From Fulvia fulva (taxonomy: Eukaryota > Ascomycota > Dothideomycetes > Mycosphaerellales > Mycosphaerellaceae), in assembly GCF_020509005.1 (NCBI RefSeq), contig NC_063012.1:7316001-7380000 (forward strand): DNA of 64,000 bases. Direction: 5' to 3'. The notes below the pieces were generated by a model. The model worked only from the letters and a program-made list of their open reading frames with translations, was not told the DNA's origin and searched no databases. This document shows, piece after piece, positions 10,014 to 20,206 of the stretch (its first letter is position 1; each line of letters starts with the position of its first letter). The position numbers were made by a program, and so were the translations under genes.

Positions 10014-11915
10014 ATGGACTCCATCGTTGCTCGACACATCCAGGACCATGGCGAAGCCAACACAACAGCCGTCAAATATTGGGGTTATGCAGAACGCATA
10101 CTACCTTGCAGGAAAGACGCCGGGACCTGCGAGTATCTGGAAGCAGTATACACCATGCACGACACATCGATGCTGTACTCGTTCATCCTATGGGGTGTCA
10201 TCCTGGGCATTCTGGCACTCTGGACTGCACTACGGATTAGAAGCATCGGCGTAGCATCGCAAGGACGAGGCGGGCTCGTAGACGACATGTGCAGTCAAGT
10301 CGGCAGTTGGCAGAAATTCTTATTGCCTGATGCGCCGATGCGATGGTTGTTTGGGCGTGTCTCGCGACTGCAGATTGTAGTACTGGCGGTCATTCTTGCT
10401 TACCTGCTCATCTTCTCTTTAATCGGCATCGTCTACAAGACATGGGTGACGCCGATTAAAGACTCATCACTGAGCAACACTCGGACTGGACTTGGAGGCT
10501 GGGCGGACCGTGTTGGTGTTTTGGCATACGCTTTGACACCTCTCGCTGTTCTGCTTTGTATGCGCGAAAGTATTCTATCAATACTTACCGGCATTCCGTA
10601 CCAGTACTTCAACTTTCTCCATCGGTGGCTGGGCCGTGTCATCTTCATCCAGTCGGCACTGCACACCATCGGCTGGACCATTGTGGAAGCGAAGCTATAC
10701 CAACCACAACCAAGCGTTTACGTGACCTTCATCCAACAGCAATACATGGTCTTTGGCTGCGTAGCCATGCTCTTTATCAGCTTTCTGACAGTCTTCAGCT
10801 TCAAGCCAGTGATCCGCTGGACTGGCTACGAGTTCTTCAAGGTCACGCACTGGATCGTCGCAGTACTTTACATCGGGGCCTGCTGGGGCCACTGGGACAA
10901 GCTCTACTGCTGGATGGTACCGAGCTTAGCACTCATCGTCATCGACCAATGCGTACGATACGGCAGAATGGCGTATTTGCACTCCACCGGCGGCAAAGGA
11001 AGGTCCTCCGGCTTCAAGTGTGACCAAGCCCGCATGCAAGTCCTCACCGACGATAACGGCACTGTCATACGCCTCGACTTCGAGCACGAGCATGCGACAT
11101 CGTGGAAAGCAGGACAGCACTTTTACCTTACCTTTCCAAGTCTAAGCATCTGGCAAGCACATCCTTACACGGTCTCCAGCGTCCCAGATCCCAATGCCTC
11201 GACTCAGACACACACATACCTCATCCGCGTCCGCAACGGACAGTCTAAACAAATGGTTGCTCTCGGCGACTGTGCCATTCCCGTCATCATCGCTGGTCCA
11301 TACGGCCACGGCTTTCCCAGCTACGAGAGTCGACATGTCTTGGCGGTGGCAGGTGGTACGGGGGTGACCTTCACGTACCCTATCATCATGGAGTTCATCA
11401 GACAGAGTATGAGTCGCCGAGCAGTGCAGGACTTTGTCTGGGTTGTGAGAAAGTCGGAAGATTTGCTGTGGCTTGGCACGGAGCTTCGAGAGATGAAGGG
11501 GCTATTGAAGGACATGCTCGGTCTAACTATCACGATCTTTGTTAGTCGGGAGAGTCGGGTGGGGAAGGGAGGGGAGGAGAGTGAGAGTTCATTGCGCCAT
11601 GAGAGCGATCAAGAGCGAAGCGTCATCTCCGAGAAAGGAAAGGAGACCGCTGCAGTCGACACGACTGCAGTGGAGGTGTCATTGAGTGACCTCTTGGCTC
11701 CAGCTGGCTCGCGCTTCAAAGTCCACTTCTTGCAAGACCATCATCCGTCTGTGGCGGAGGTTGTAACGGACTTCAGAGAGCGGAGTGCGAATATTGGTGG
11801 GCCGGTCGAGATCGTGGGTAGTGGACCGGAAGCGATGGGGACCGATATCAGGTTTGCTGTCTCGAAGATTGATGAGGGAGATGGGGTCAGCCTTTATTGG
11901 GATTCGAGGGAGTAG
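10014..11915 (+). CDS. Ferric-chelate reductase, FRE/NOX-type transmembrane flavocytochrome
   Basis: Intronless, 633 aa. It transfers electrons from cytosolic NADPH through FAD and two haems to extracellular ferric (or cupric) chelates at the plasma membrane. Six to seven hydrophobic segments lie between residues about 50 and 330. The ferric-reductase core carries FLHRWLGR (residue about 201), a His near 217, and HW/H residues near 279 and 293, consistent with the bis-haem histidines. The FAD-binding strand HPYTVSSVP is at about 383-391, the nucleotide region GPYGHGF at about 428, and AGGTGVT at about 446. A Ser/Glu-rich low-complexity insert (about 515-560) precedes the C-terminal VEIVGSGPEAMG segment. 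Length is normal for fungal FREs. There is no siderophore cluster nearby, so it is probably a stand-alone reductase. No lesion is seen. Confidence 0.9.
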   Translation: MDSIVARHIQDHGEANTTAVKYWGYAERILPCRKDAGTCEYLEAVYTMHDTSMLYSFILWGVILGILALWTALRIRSIGVASQGRGGLVDDMCSQVGSWQKFLLPDAPMRWLFGRVSRLQIVVLAVILAYLLIFSLIGIVYKTWVTPIKDSSLSNTRTGLGGWADRVGVLAYALTPLAVLLCMRESILSILTGIPYQYFNFLHRWLGRVIFIQSALHTIGWTIVEAKLYQPQPSVYVTFIQQQYMVFGCVAMLFISFLTVFSFKPVIRWTGYEFFKVTHWIVAVLYIGACWGHWDKLYCWMVPSLALIVIDQCVRYGRMAYLHSTGGKGRSSGFKCDQARMQVLTDDNGTVIRLDFEHEHATSWKAGQHFYLTFPSLSIWQAHPYTVSSVPDPNASTQTHTYLIRVRNGQSKQMVALGDCAIPVIIAGPYGHGFPSYESRHVLAVAGGTGVTFTYPIIMEFIRQSMSRRAVQDFVWVVRKSEDLLWLGTELREMKGLLKDMLGLTITIFVSRESRVGKGGEESESSLRHESDQERSVISEKGKETAAVDTTAVEVSLSDLLAPAGSRFKVHFLQDHHPSVAEVVTDFRERSANIGGPVEIVGSGPEAMGTDIRFAVSKIDEGDGVSLYWDSRE

Positions 11916-12157
11916 ATATGTGTATAGACAATACAGGATGCTTTGTGCACAGGGCCACGACCATGGATAGGTTCAACAGAGTGACTTGAGTAAATAGTTC
12001 ACTAGCGCAAAGTGCAGCATGTGCATGTCTGACTTTATACATCAGGATTCTCGCGACTTAGCCTACAAATGCAAACTATTCGAGGCCAAGTCTGCTCTTG
12101 TTGACATCACCAACGCAACCCGCTGGACCATTCCTCCAACACCACCAATCGTGCATC

Positions 12158-12509
12158 ATGTACATCCCCATCACAAGATATCCCTTCTCCGCCGACGTCT
12201 CCGATATCTGCACTACCAAGCCTGACGCTACTATCAGGACCTGCAGCCGAGCGATCAGCATCCAGTACAGCGGACACTTTGTGAGTTCATGTCTCTCTCT
12301 GACAGTATCAATTCAGTGGCTGACCTCATGGAAAGAGTTGCGCCGTAGACACCGCCGTCGCCATATCTCTCGCTGTGCTCTTTGCACTGTTGGTGTTCCA
12401 AGTCCTGGAGTTCATCAGAAATGTGGTCGAGGTCGTGAGGAAGTGGCCAGCGGAGCCGAAGCAAGTATGTGGCAGTGAGAAGTGTGGGGAGGCGGTGATG
12501 GTGGTTTGA
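12158..12509 (+). CDS. Small predicted single-pass membrane protein (98 aa, two exons)
   Basis: Exon 1 is 12158-12280 (MYIPITRYPFSADVSD), the intron is 12281-12335 (gtgagt to aaag, branch-like ggctgac), and exon 2 is 12336-12509. Splicing is phase 0. The product has a Cys/Thr-containing N-terminal half and one hydrophobic helix, AVAISLAVLFALLVFQVLEF, followed by a basic-acidic amphipathic stretch RNVVEVVRKWP and a short Cys-containing tail. No family is recognised. Support comes from consistent splicing plus a clean membrane helix; there is no homology evidence. The antisense 3' tail of the Gfd2-like relic overlaps it, so one of the two 3' limits may be shorter than drawn. Confidence 0.5.
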
Positions 12510-13961
12510 TACTGGGTCGAGGGCATGGTGGGTGGCAGGATTACATATTCCTGTCTCAAATACCTGACGTGACCGTGTGCCTGAAGAGCGCGCTTGAGTT
12601 GCGCAGACAGTCCAGGAACAGTGCAGAGAGTCGAAAAACCGGCACCTGCGCTGTTCATGTTCATTCCAGACATCAGCTAAATAGCGCGCCGAGGTCGCCA
12701 GATAATTTTCTAGAGTTTCGTTATCTTCTGTGCTGGCAATTTTACTCTCCGCCTCTTCTGAACTACTTTCAGCCTTACTAGCTCCACAATCTTGCTGCGG
12801 TAGCGGTCGCTCCACCACATCCACCAGTTTTGCGAAGTCTCCCCTCGGTGAATCCGGCTGAGCTGCGAAGTGCATTCTCTCGAGCAGGGCAAAGAGCACT
12901 TGCATGGTGTAATATGCGTCATTGCCAGCGCAGTGCAACGTACTCTTTGTGTAATCAATTTGCAAGCGCCGTAGCAACGATTCCAGTGAACCAGTCGTGC
13001 CTAGGGCCTCTTGGGCAAGAGTAAGTGTATATCCACAAGGCCGACAACCCCGAGATCGTCGAGGGCGATGTCCAGGCTCTTAATAACAGCTAATTCCGTC
13101 CAAAGGAGACCATGCCCGACTAGCACAATCTTTCGCTTTTCGCCGCCGTCTGTGATGCTTGGTATAGTGTCGATGATCGCCTGTCTGAGGTTGTCACCGT
13201 TGATACGCATCGTGTGGCCAAATCTGAAATCCTGCTTGCTCTTCTGACGCAGCTTGTAGTTGTAGGTCTGTAGCGTTGGATCCTCGCGAAACAGCCTCAG
13301 ATCACATTATGTTGCCCCGAATCCGTTCGCACCGCGTCCGTTGGAAGCGCCTTCGAAATCTATTGATACGAAAACCACGTCCAGAGGGTTATTCGGTGGG
13401 GCTGACCCTGCGAGAGCGAGTCCGAAGGCATCAAGCGCCAGCTTTCCAGCCGTGAGGTACGGCCTTGTGTAGTCTTTCTGTGCTGCTGTCCTCTCGAGGC
13501 GTTGCGTGATTTTGGCGAAAGTCTGCAGACCAAGTTCAAGCACAATATCGATGACCTGGGAGGACTATCAGTGCCCTGGAAGCTGTCTTTTTGTCGTGAG
13601 TTTCACTCACCTCTTGCTTTCCCCAAAAGTCCCTGTTATAAGCTCGGCTGCTATGGTTGTAGATTGATCGCAGGCCGAGCTCAGGCCTATGCCATCGGTC
13701 ACTGTAGGCGCGCCAAGCGCCCGTAAAGTCGATTTCAGACGAGGCATTTCGGTCTAGAATGCGATTTAGACGTTCTCCGGTCACGTACTTCCGTCGTTGC
13801 TTTGAGCGCATAGCACTGAGCTGTTTTCTCTGGCTGGCGACATCTTGCAGAACATGGTATAGCTGGCGTGTTGGTGGCGGAGTGGTAGCTGCGCGTGGAC
13901 AGGCGGCCGCGCGCACGGCGTGGTTTTGATCGAGCTGGTCACTGGGAGGGGGAAAGAACAT
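12255..13961 (-). pseudogene. Gfd2/YDR514C-like C-terminal-domain protein, disrupted
   Basis: The gene starts at the ATG at 13961 (MFFPPPSDQ). Exon 1 is 13961-13611, the intron 13610-13556 (gtgagt to cccag), and exon 2 starts at 13555. The domain is the RNase H/exonuclease-like Gfd2/YDR514C fold of fungi: a first strand VVFVSIDFEGASNGRGANGF, a middle segment TYNYKLRQKSKQDFRFGHTM, then KIVLVGHGLLWTEL and the terminal HCAGNDAYYTMQVLFALLE. Two breaks are visible. A TAA at 13307-13309 follows the first strand, but the same frame continues about 95 codons with family-like sequence. A two-base shift near 13030 (gatatacac where gatacac would keep frame) moves DTLTLAQEALG and everything after into another frame. 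The C-terminal limit is uncertain: the frame stays open to 12255 but is probably non-coding beyond about 12,600. Molecular role in the family is poorly known. Confidence 0.65.
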
Positions 13962-14083
13962 AGTTTCGTGAGTGCAGACTGGAATGTTCGAATTCAGGGT
14001 GGAAACCAAGAAGGATTCGCTGGAAGCTGATTGAGGACGGCAGTGGCCCCCAATTTTCGCTTCCGTCAGCAAGGCTTGAGGAG

Positions 14084-14692
14084 TTATACCCGCGGCGCCT
14101 CTTTATCGGGCCTTTGTTTCACTACCGGGCTTGCAGTCGCTAACGGGTCATCCTTATCATCCGCCATGCCCACAATGCACGAACAGCCATACGCACTTGG
14201 CTTTTCGAAGAACATACTGCTTGCCAGAACGAACTTCTCGGCATGCCAGCGGTCGCGATAGCGCTTGCCTTCGACGATGCGGAGACCAGGCTCGCCTGTA
14301 GCCTTTATGCTGAGCCGGATGGCAACTTGTCTGCCGTGGTTGATCCTAAAAGCGACGTGAAGTCCGTTCTCGGCAGATGTGGCCCTGGCTTGCTCGTCGG
14401 ATGTTGTCATCTGAACACAGCTGAGAGGCAGCAGAATCGAGGTGCGACTCCTTTGCCTCGCAGAGAGCTCCAACGAGGCAGGCACACTGAGCTCCAGCTT
14501 GAGACCTTTGTTGTTCATAGAGAATGCTTGTCTCCAGTGCCCACGCAGGATCTTGCTGCTCTCATCGGGGCTGGATGCGAAGGCCTTTGGCGAAGGTGCT
14601 AGGAGTGCTGTCCAGGAGCCAAGTTCAGCAAGGTCTTGCCACCAGGCGAAGATGCTTTCGTCGTCGCTCTTCTTGATGATGTCCAATTGCAA
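14084..14692 (-). pseudogene. C-terminal fragment of a HET (heterokaryon incompatibility) protein
   Basis: The frame has the signature that follows the HET domain in HET-type fungal proteins: KKSDDESIFAW, then a segment ending LLAPSPKAF, then FSMNNKGLKLELSVP, and later a strand-rich region with SCIVGM. In complete family members these segments lie 250 or more residues after the start, downstream of the HET domain that triggers incompatibility cell death. Here no ATG precedes them in frame (the frame opens with TTG at 14692). The DNA upstream belongs to the divergent gene at 14963, and no HET-domain exon can be found before it. I therefore call this a truncated relic of about 200 codons rather than a gene. 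A fused exon from farther right would need a long intron crossing the next gene, which is unlikely. Confidence 0.7.
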
Positions 14693-14962
14693 CTATGTCA
14701 AGTAGGCAGTACGCATTACATATCTTGGCCTTGACGATCTTGAACCATCCATTGCCCTGTGTGCTGTTGTGACGATCATCAGGGCATCACATCAAGATCC
14801 AACTAATATTGACGGCATATTTGCACACATGCCGCCGTTCTGAACGACCTGATACTGACCATGTTGCTGACTGATCCTTCCATCATCGATATTAATATTT
14901 CCTATCCTTCAACACAACGTCTATCAATACATGTACATGTAGCCATTGCAACATCCGCAGCA

Positions 14963-15595
14963 ATGGGGTCATCAGCATCGAAAACGGCCAAGGCAGCTGG
15001 CTCAGCAGCTCGCCAATACCCCAATCGTCCCTCGGGCACAACCCAGAGACCAGCACCAACGACAACCACGAATGCGCCGCCGCCCCCGCCTCCGCCTCCA
15101 GCAGCACAACGCCAACCAGGTCCTACAGTCAAGCCCCAGCCATACGCCAGCGGCGATCGATCCGAGGCAATCAACCTCGATGCCTCAGACCCGGACTTTG
15201 CCCAGTCACTTCGATCCATCGGACCAGTACAGCCCAATCCGACTCTGTCTCCCACATCAGCTTTCACCACCCAACCTGGAGGAGCTCGACCTCATGCGCC
15301 GAATCCTCGAAACAATCCTGCCATCACAGTACTGCACTCGCGAGCAAAGTTGCAGGAGGCGGCCGACGCAGAATTTGAGCAGGCGGGGATTCGAGGACAT
15401 CAAGGACGACAGTTTCTGGATGTCTACCAGATTCGGCAGATACTGCAGTTTAGGGATGAGAGGGGCATGAAGCACTCGGAGATTGAGAGGAGGCTTGGTC
15501 TGAAGGAAGGAGCCGTGGCACGATTGGGAGCGGCGGGTGTGGTGGAGCTGGCACAAGAGCAGGGACGAGCAGAGAGGGACATTAGGATGGTATGA
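14963..15595 (+). CDS. Myristoylation-type MGSSASK protein with C-terminal helix-turn-helix-like region, uncharacterised
   Basis: Single exon, 210 aa from the ATG at 14963. That start was preferred over the upstream in-frame ATG at 14861 because it yields MGSSASKTAKAAGSAARQYP, a classic N-myristoylation context (Gly2, Ser6) followed by basic residues. Such an N-terminus usually targets membranes. The middle is a Pro/Thr-rich linker with an eight-proline run. The C-terminal 75 residues (FLDVYQIRQILQFRDERGM, then HSEIERRLGLKEGAVARLG) look like a small HTH unit. I recognise the arrangement as recurrent in dothideomycetes but cannot name a function. No lesion is seen. Confidence 0.65.
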   Translation: MGSSASKTAKAAGSAARQYPNRPSGTTQRPAPTTTTNAPPPPPPPPAAQRQPGPTVKPQPYASGDRSEAINLDASDPDFAQSLRSIGPVQPNPTLSPTSAFTTQPGGARPHAPNPRNNPAITVLHSRAKLQEAADAEFEQAGIRGHQGRQFLDVYQIRQILQFRDERGMKHSEIERRLGLKEGAVARLGAAGVVELAQEQGRAERDIRMV

Positions 15596-15612
15596 TCATG
15601 GCAGTGAATTGT

Positions 15613-16617
15613 CTACAGAGCGGACATGTTACTGGAAACAGTCAATACCGCCTTCACACCAAGATGATCCGTTATCCACGGCTCGTCGAACCCGAGCTTG
15701 ACGATGGCTTCCCGCTCCTGTTCATCGTCCACACAAACGCCTGCACCAAAGCGCTCGAACGACAGCAGCTCCAAGCCACCGCAGAAGTACACCTTGTCCA
15801 TTCTGCTGGTCCCGAACTGCTGCCTCAGGTTTGTGGCGGCCTGCTGTCCCCAAGTGTGTCCATTCGCCGCATCATGCTCCTGGCCACCGAGCTCGAGATA
15901 CGCATCCTTCAACCCATTCACCTCATGAAGCGTACGATCGAAATCCTGGATGGCATTGAAATCACCCGCCACGATCGCACTATCAATTCCAGGCTGGCGC
16001 ATGTACTCTGCACACAACTTCATCTGCGGAATTCTGTACGGGGGCTCGAACGCCATAGACTCCAAGTGGCTGTTGCAAATCCGAACCGTCTTGCCTCCCA
16101 ACCTAACATCAACAAAAAGTCCATCCCGCTCCATCCGCGTTTGCGAGTAGTGCACTCGGAAACACGATGTGATGGGCAAGCGCTTGTCGACCAGTGTGAT
16201 TGTGCCGTAGTGGCCCGATTGCCAGTTGGAGATGTCAATGTCCGATAGGTGGAAGTTCTCTCGGACCCATGAGTGAGAAGCGATCAGCTCGATGTCAGAA
16301 TCGATGCACTCTTGAAGGTAGATGATGCTGGCTGTCGAGTCTCGAGGGCCGGAATCAATGAGTGATCTGAGGTGCGAGAAGCCTTTTGTCATGCGGGAGG
16401 AAGGGTAGGGTAGCATGAAGTCTATGTTCCAGGTGTATAGAGACAAGGTAGACAGAGGTGAAGCCGCGGTAGTGGCGGATTTGGCATCATCGGCTTGCCA
16501 TTCATCAGTCTGCCATGTATAGTATGGCTGATGCCATGGTTCATCGAACTACCATGGGGCCGTTGATCTCGTCTTGATCTGAACCTCTTCCAAGGCTTTC
16601 AGGACGACTTCGTCCAT
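15613..16617 (-). pseudogene. TDP2-like endonuclease/exonuclease/phosphatase family protein with an early in-frame TAG
   Basis: From the ATG at 16617 the frame reads 22 codons (MDEVVLKALEEV...APW), then TAG at 16549-16551, then continues in the same frame for 311 codons to a TAG at 15613. The continuation begins FDEPWHQPYYTW, an N-terminal motif usual in fungal TDP2-like proteins, so it is clearly coding. EEP-fold catalytic motifs follow: TWNIDFM (about residue 62), LQE (about 101), NSHLES, VAGDFNAIQDF and the final TDHLGV. Such enzymes hydrolyse phosphodiesters; TDP2 removes 5'-tyrosyl adducts left by topoisomerase II. The stop could be spliced out only by a 36-nt intron (gttcag to ggtag), which is implausibly short. 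Reinitiation at Met68, just after the TWNID motif, would lose a catalytic residue. Confidence 0.7.
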
Positions 16618-17081
16618 TGCGAGTGTTCTTCGTAGTAGTCGTGATAATGATATTGACAAGTGGCGGAACGGGCGGAGGATTGTTTTGCTCATCGACTTCC
16701 AGCGATCAACATAGACAGGAGAGCATCAGCCCTAACAAAGCGTCGATGCGATGATGTACAGTTCAACTTGTATCAGTGTAAATGTCAATACGTCCGTAGA
16801 TGTGACGGTCGAGGTCAGCTCGCAACCGAAAAGTGGGTCCGAATCCGAGTCAAACCTTGCTGGCTCCTTCCAACCTGAACTTGACACCCTCGTACCCCAA
16901 CATCACCTCTTGGCCATCTTCCTCCGAGACGACAGCATCCGCATCAGACGCCGATAACTTGCTTACATCCACACTAAAATCACGATACCTTTACTCAACG
17001 GAATCACCGAGAAGCCGTTGCCGAGGTCCAGAACCGAGAGAAGCGCAAGCAGAGCAGCATCAACCCTTCCAGACTCCCACT

Positions 17082-17930
17082 ATGTCCAAATCAGTCCTCA
17101 TCACAGGCTGCACCCCCGGTGGCATAGGCCACTCCCTCGCTCGGGAGTTCAAATCCAAGAACTTCCGTGTCTTCGCCACCGCACGCAAGGCAGCTTCCAT
17201 ATCTGACCTCGAACAACAAGGAATCGAAACATTATCGTTAGAAGTGACATCCAGCGAAAGCGTCAAAGCCTTGAAAGATGAAGTCACCTCCCGCACAGGC
17301 GGGACGCTGGACATTCTCGTCAACAACGCTGGGCGAAACTACACTGTCCCTGCCCTGGATGTGGAAATGGAGGAGATCAGGCAGACTTTCGAGGCGAATT
17401 TGTTTGGAGTTATGGCGATGTGTCAGGCTTTTGCACCCCTCCTGGTTGAAGCGAAAGGGACTATTGTACAGATCGGATCTTTGGCGGGAATCATGCCCTA
17501 CGTCTTCGGCAGCGTCTACAACGCCTCCAAAGCAGCGCTGCACTCCTACTCCGACACGTTGAGGGTGGAGCTCGCTCCCTTCGACGTCAAAGTCGTGACC
17601 GTCGTGACTGGTGGTGTCAAGAGCAATATTGCCCGGACACACCGAGACCTTCCGCCGAATTCCATCTACCTGCCGCTGAGTGAGGAATATAAGCAGCGAT
17701 TGACGCACAGTCAGGCTATGGGAATACCGAACGAAGAGTACGCCAGAACCGTTGTCAAGCAAGTACTGGGTAATCCAGGAAAGACACAGGTTTGGGCGGG
17801 TGGTTCGTCAGTCTTGGTGTGGTTCGTCAGCAACTTCCTGCCGAAGTGGGTGCTGGGTTTTGTGATGACCAGGATGTTTAAGTTGTGGAAGTTGAGGGGG
17901 ACATACCAGTATCAAAAGAAAGTGCAGTAG
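17082..17930 (+). CDS. Short-chain dehydrogenase/reductase, AYR1-like
   Basis: The start is the ATG at 17082 (MSKSVLITGC); the in-frame extension to 16833 is Ser/Pro-rich and looks like leader. The product has 282 aa. Classical SDR features are the NAD(P)-binding TGCTPGGIG (8-16), the structural NNAG (81-84), the catalytic Ser in IGSLAG (133) and YNASK with Tyr146/Lys150. A basic residue after the first strand (ATARK) suggests NADPH preference. The closest family by pattern is NADPH-dependent 1-acyldihydroxyacetone-phosphate reductase (AYR1), which acts in ether-lipid and phosphatidate synthesis at lipid droplets and ER. The hydrophobic C-terminal VLVWFVSNFLPKWVLGFVM fits membrane or droplet attachment. 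Substrate is inferred, not shown. Confidence 0.8.
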   Translation: MSKSVLITGCTPGGIGHSLAREFKSKNFRVFATARKAASISDLEQQGIETLSLEVTSSESVKALKDEVTSRTGGTLDILVNNAGRNYTVPALDVEMEEIRQTFEANLFGVMAMCQAFAPLLVEAKGTIVQIGSLAGIMPYVFGSVYNASKAALHSYSDTLRVELAPFDVKVVTVVTGGVKSNIARTHRDLPPNSIYLPLSEEYKQRLTHSQAMGIPNEEYARTVVKQVLGNPGKTQVWAGGSSVLVWFVSNFLPKWVLGFVMTRMFKLWKLRGTYQYQKKVQ

Positions 17931-18321
17931 TCCTTGCACTTAGGGTATAGCAGCCGCAGCTGGCGCCGGTGAGAGCATCAGATCTGATCATTTCAGCTAC
18001 AAGGCCCAACGGTGGAGACAGGACGGAACCACTCTCAAAGAAACAGTGGCAGAAGCACATCTACTTCGCAACATTTGTTAATCCGTCGACCGAGGGGACG
18101 TCACGGCCTTTGACGTCTTGGCTGCATGAACGCAATGGAATGTCCGAAACCACACACCCCTTGCAGCTACGCTTCCGCCAAGCATATTGACAATCAGGCA
18201 AGGAGACCCAAAGCGCGACATCTAAATCAAGGACCATTATGCTTCGATACTGTCAAAATATCTAGATACGGCTGCTAGCCAGCATTAACAGAATGCTGTG
18301 CGTACGCACCATGTAACACGT
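17931..18321. other. Intergenic between the SDR and ASST genes
   Basis: No recognisable gene. It holds the 3' flank of the SDR gene and the presumed promoter of the arylsulfotransferase-like gene. Confidence 0.35.
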
Positions 18322-20206
18322 ATGATGACCAGATTCCCAGTCCTGATCATTCTGGCGTCGATTGCGCTAGGATCATTGCCGCAACAAGAAAAGGATCGCA
18401 AAGCGTTGCATTTTGTGACGGTAAGTTGTCATCGCCCTCCCCGAGGTCTAGCTTTGATATCTTTCTGATGATCAAAACCCAGGAGCCCAACATCAGAGCG
18501 ATCTCTTTGACAGTGACCGAGCATGATCCGAAAGCCATAGCGCCAGGATATTGGTTCGTAGCGCCACTTGTCAACAGCAAAGTCCCACTTCCTGAAGATC
18601 GTGAGTACGCACCCCTCAAAACAGGAGCGCAGATATACAATCGTAATGGTGTAAGGCACGATGACCCCTATGTGCATTGTCCCACTTGCTGATAAGTTGG
18701 GTGCAGGACCTCGTGTGGAGCATGCAAGACCAGCCAATGCCACAAGTGCACAGTTTTCAGCCTGTGTACGTCAATGGCTCCCAGCAGCTTACTCTGGTCG
18801 TCCAACAATCGGGCCTGCTGGACGCTGGAAGGCTTGGGGTCACAGCTGGTATTGTCATGAACGATCATTTCGAACAGATTGCTCGTGTGGTGACCAAAGG
18901 CGAGAACATACATCAAGACTTCCATGAGTTCCACCTCGATCACTCCGGCAGAACGGCGATAGTGGCAGCAAGATTCCTTTCCAACCACAATGAGAAGGAT
19001 AGCGGAAACGGGAACTCTGGGTTCCAGGAAATCGATCTGTTGACGGGAGAAGGCACTTTCCAATGGAACGCCTTGTCAGCGGGTGTTGGGTTCGATGAGA
19101 GCCATCCTACAGTGCAGCGACTGCCGCCAAGAACAACCACCACTGCCACCACGCCGGACTTCTTCCACCTCAATTCCGTGGACAAAGATGCAGACGGTGA
19201 TTACCTAGTATCTGCTCGCCACACCAGTACAATCTACAAAATCTCCAGAATAGACGGCTCGATCATATGGCGTCTTGGCGGGACCAAATCCGACTTCACT
19301 CTTACTCCCGACGTAACTTTCCACTTCCAACATGATGCCCGCTTCCGCTTCGAGAACAGTACCCACACCATCATATCCCTCCTCGACAACGCTGTACCTC
19401 CACACAAGTCACGTCACGAAGAGGAACACGAACAACACCCGCAAACGCCCCAGAGCTTCGGCAAGATTATTCTCCTCAACCACGACACCAGATCCGCCAC
19501 CCTGCTTCGCCACTTTCCTCGCCCGCACAACCTGCCAAGTCGGAAAATGGGGAATCTTCAAACCCTCGGCAAAAATCCTTTGACATCGAACGTTCTTATT
19601 AACTGGGCAAGTCCCAGCGGTATCAGCGAGTTTGACTCCAGGAATAGACTAATCCTAGATGCAAGCCTAGCAGGAGGGACTGTGACATCCTACCGAGTGT
19701 TCAAAGCCCCATTCGTTGGACGACCTCTTCGGCCTCCGGTGATGACAGTTCTGCCAGCTGTGCATGGGTGGGACGGAAAGGGGAGGAGTGCCACGTTCTA
19801 TATGAGCTGGAATGGAGCGACGGATGTGAGAGGTTGGAGAATATGCATTTCGAATGATGAGGAAGTCGAAGGTACCTTTGAAGTCGTGGCGGAAATTTCG
19901 AAGAGAGGGTTTGAAACTGCTTGGAGTCTGGTCAGTGGAAAGAGTGGTCAGAGAGCTTTCGTGGAGGCTATTGATGCTAGTGGTGACGTTTTAGGGAAAT
20001 CCGAGACGAGCCAAATGCCTGGCTGGCATGGAGAACAAGAACGAGAGCAAGAGGATGATATCGATACTGGAGGTGCTCACTGGGCGTTGAGGTGGACGTT
20101 GTACGCATGGGCAATGTATGGGCTGTGGACAGCTGCGCATCAGACTTTGGTCTTGTACCGGCGAGCAGGGCGGCGGCGTGGTGGCGGCTACAAGTTGCTG
20201 CAGTAG
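18322..20206 (+). CDS. Arylsulfotransferase (ASST)-like secreted/membrane protein, three exons
   Basis: Exons are 18322-18420, 18483-18650 and 18707-20206; all junctions are in phase (donors gtaagt and gtaagg), giving 588 aa. An N-terminal hydrophobic signal peptide (FPVLIILASIALGSLP) leads to a family-typical GYWFVAPL segment, then DLVWSMQ after exon 2. The large exon shows ASST-family landmarks: HQDFHEFHLDHSGRTAIVAA, DFFHLNSVDKDADGDYLVSARHTSTIYKI (split by me for length), IIWRLGGTKSDF and FHFQHDARF. These repeat the propeller blades of bacterial arylsulfate sulfotransferases. Fungal members are of unknown substrate. A C-terminal transmembrane helix (TLYAWAMYGLWTAAHQTLVLY) followed by RRAGRRR predicts a membrane-anchored extracytoplasmic domain. 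No lesion is seen. Confidence 0.8.

Noticed and set aside
12255..12660. The long minus-strand tail of the Gfd2-like frame as real coding sequence
   Set aside because: It is antisense to a well-spliced small membrane-protein gene and loses family-like composition after about 12,600; probably a chance extension.
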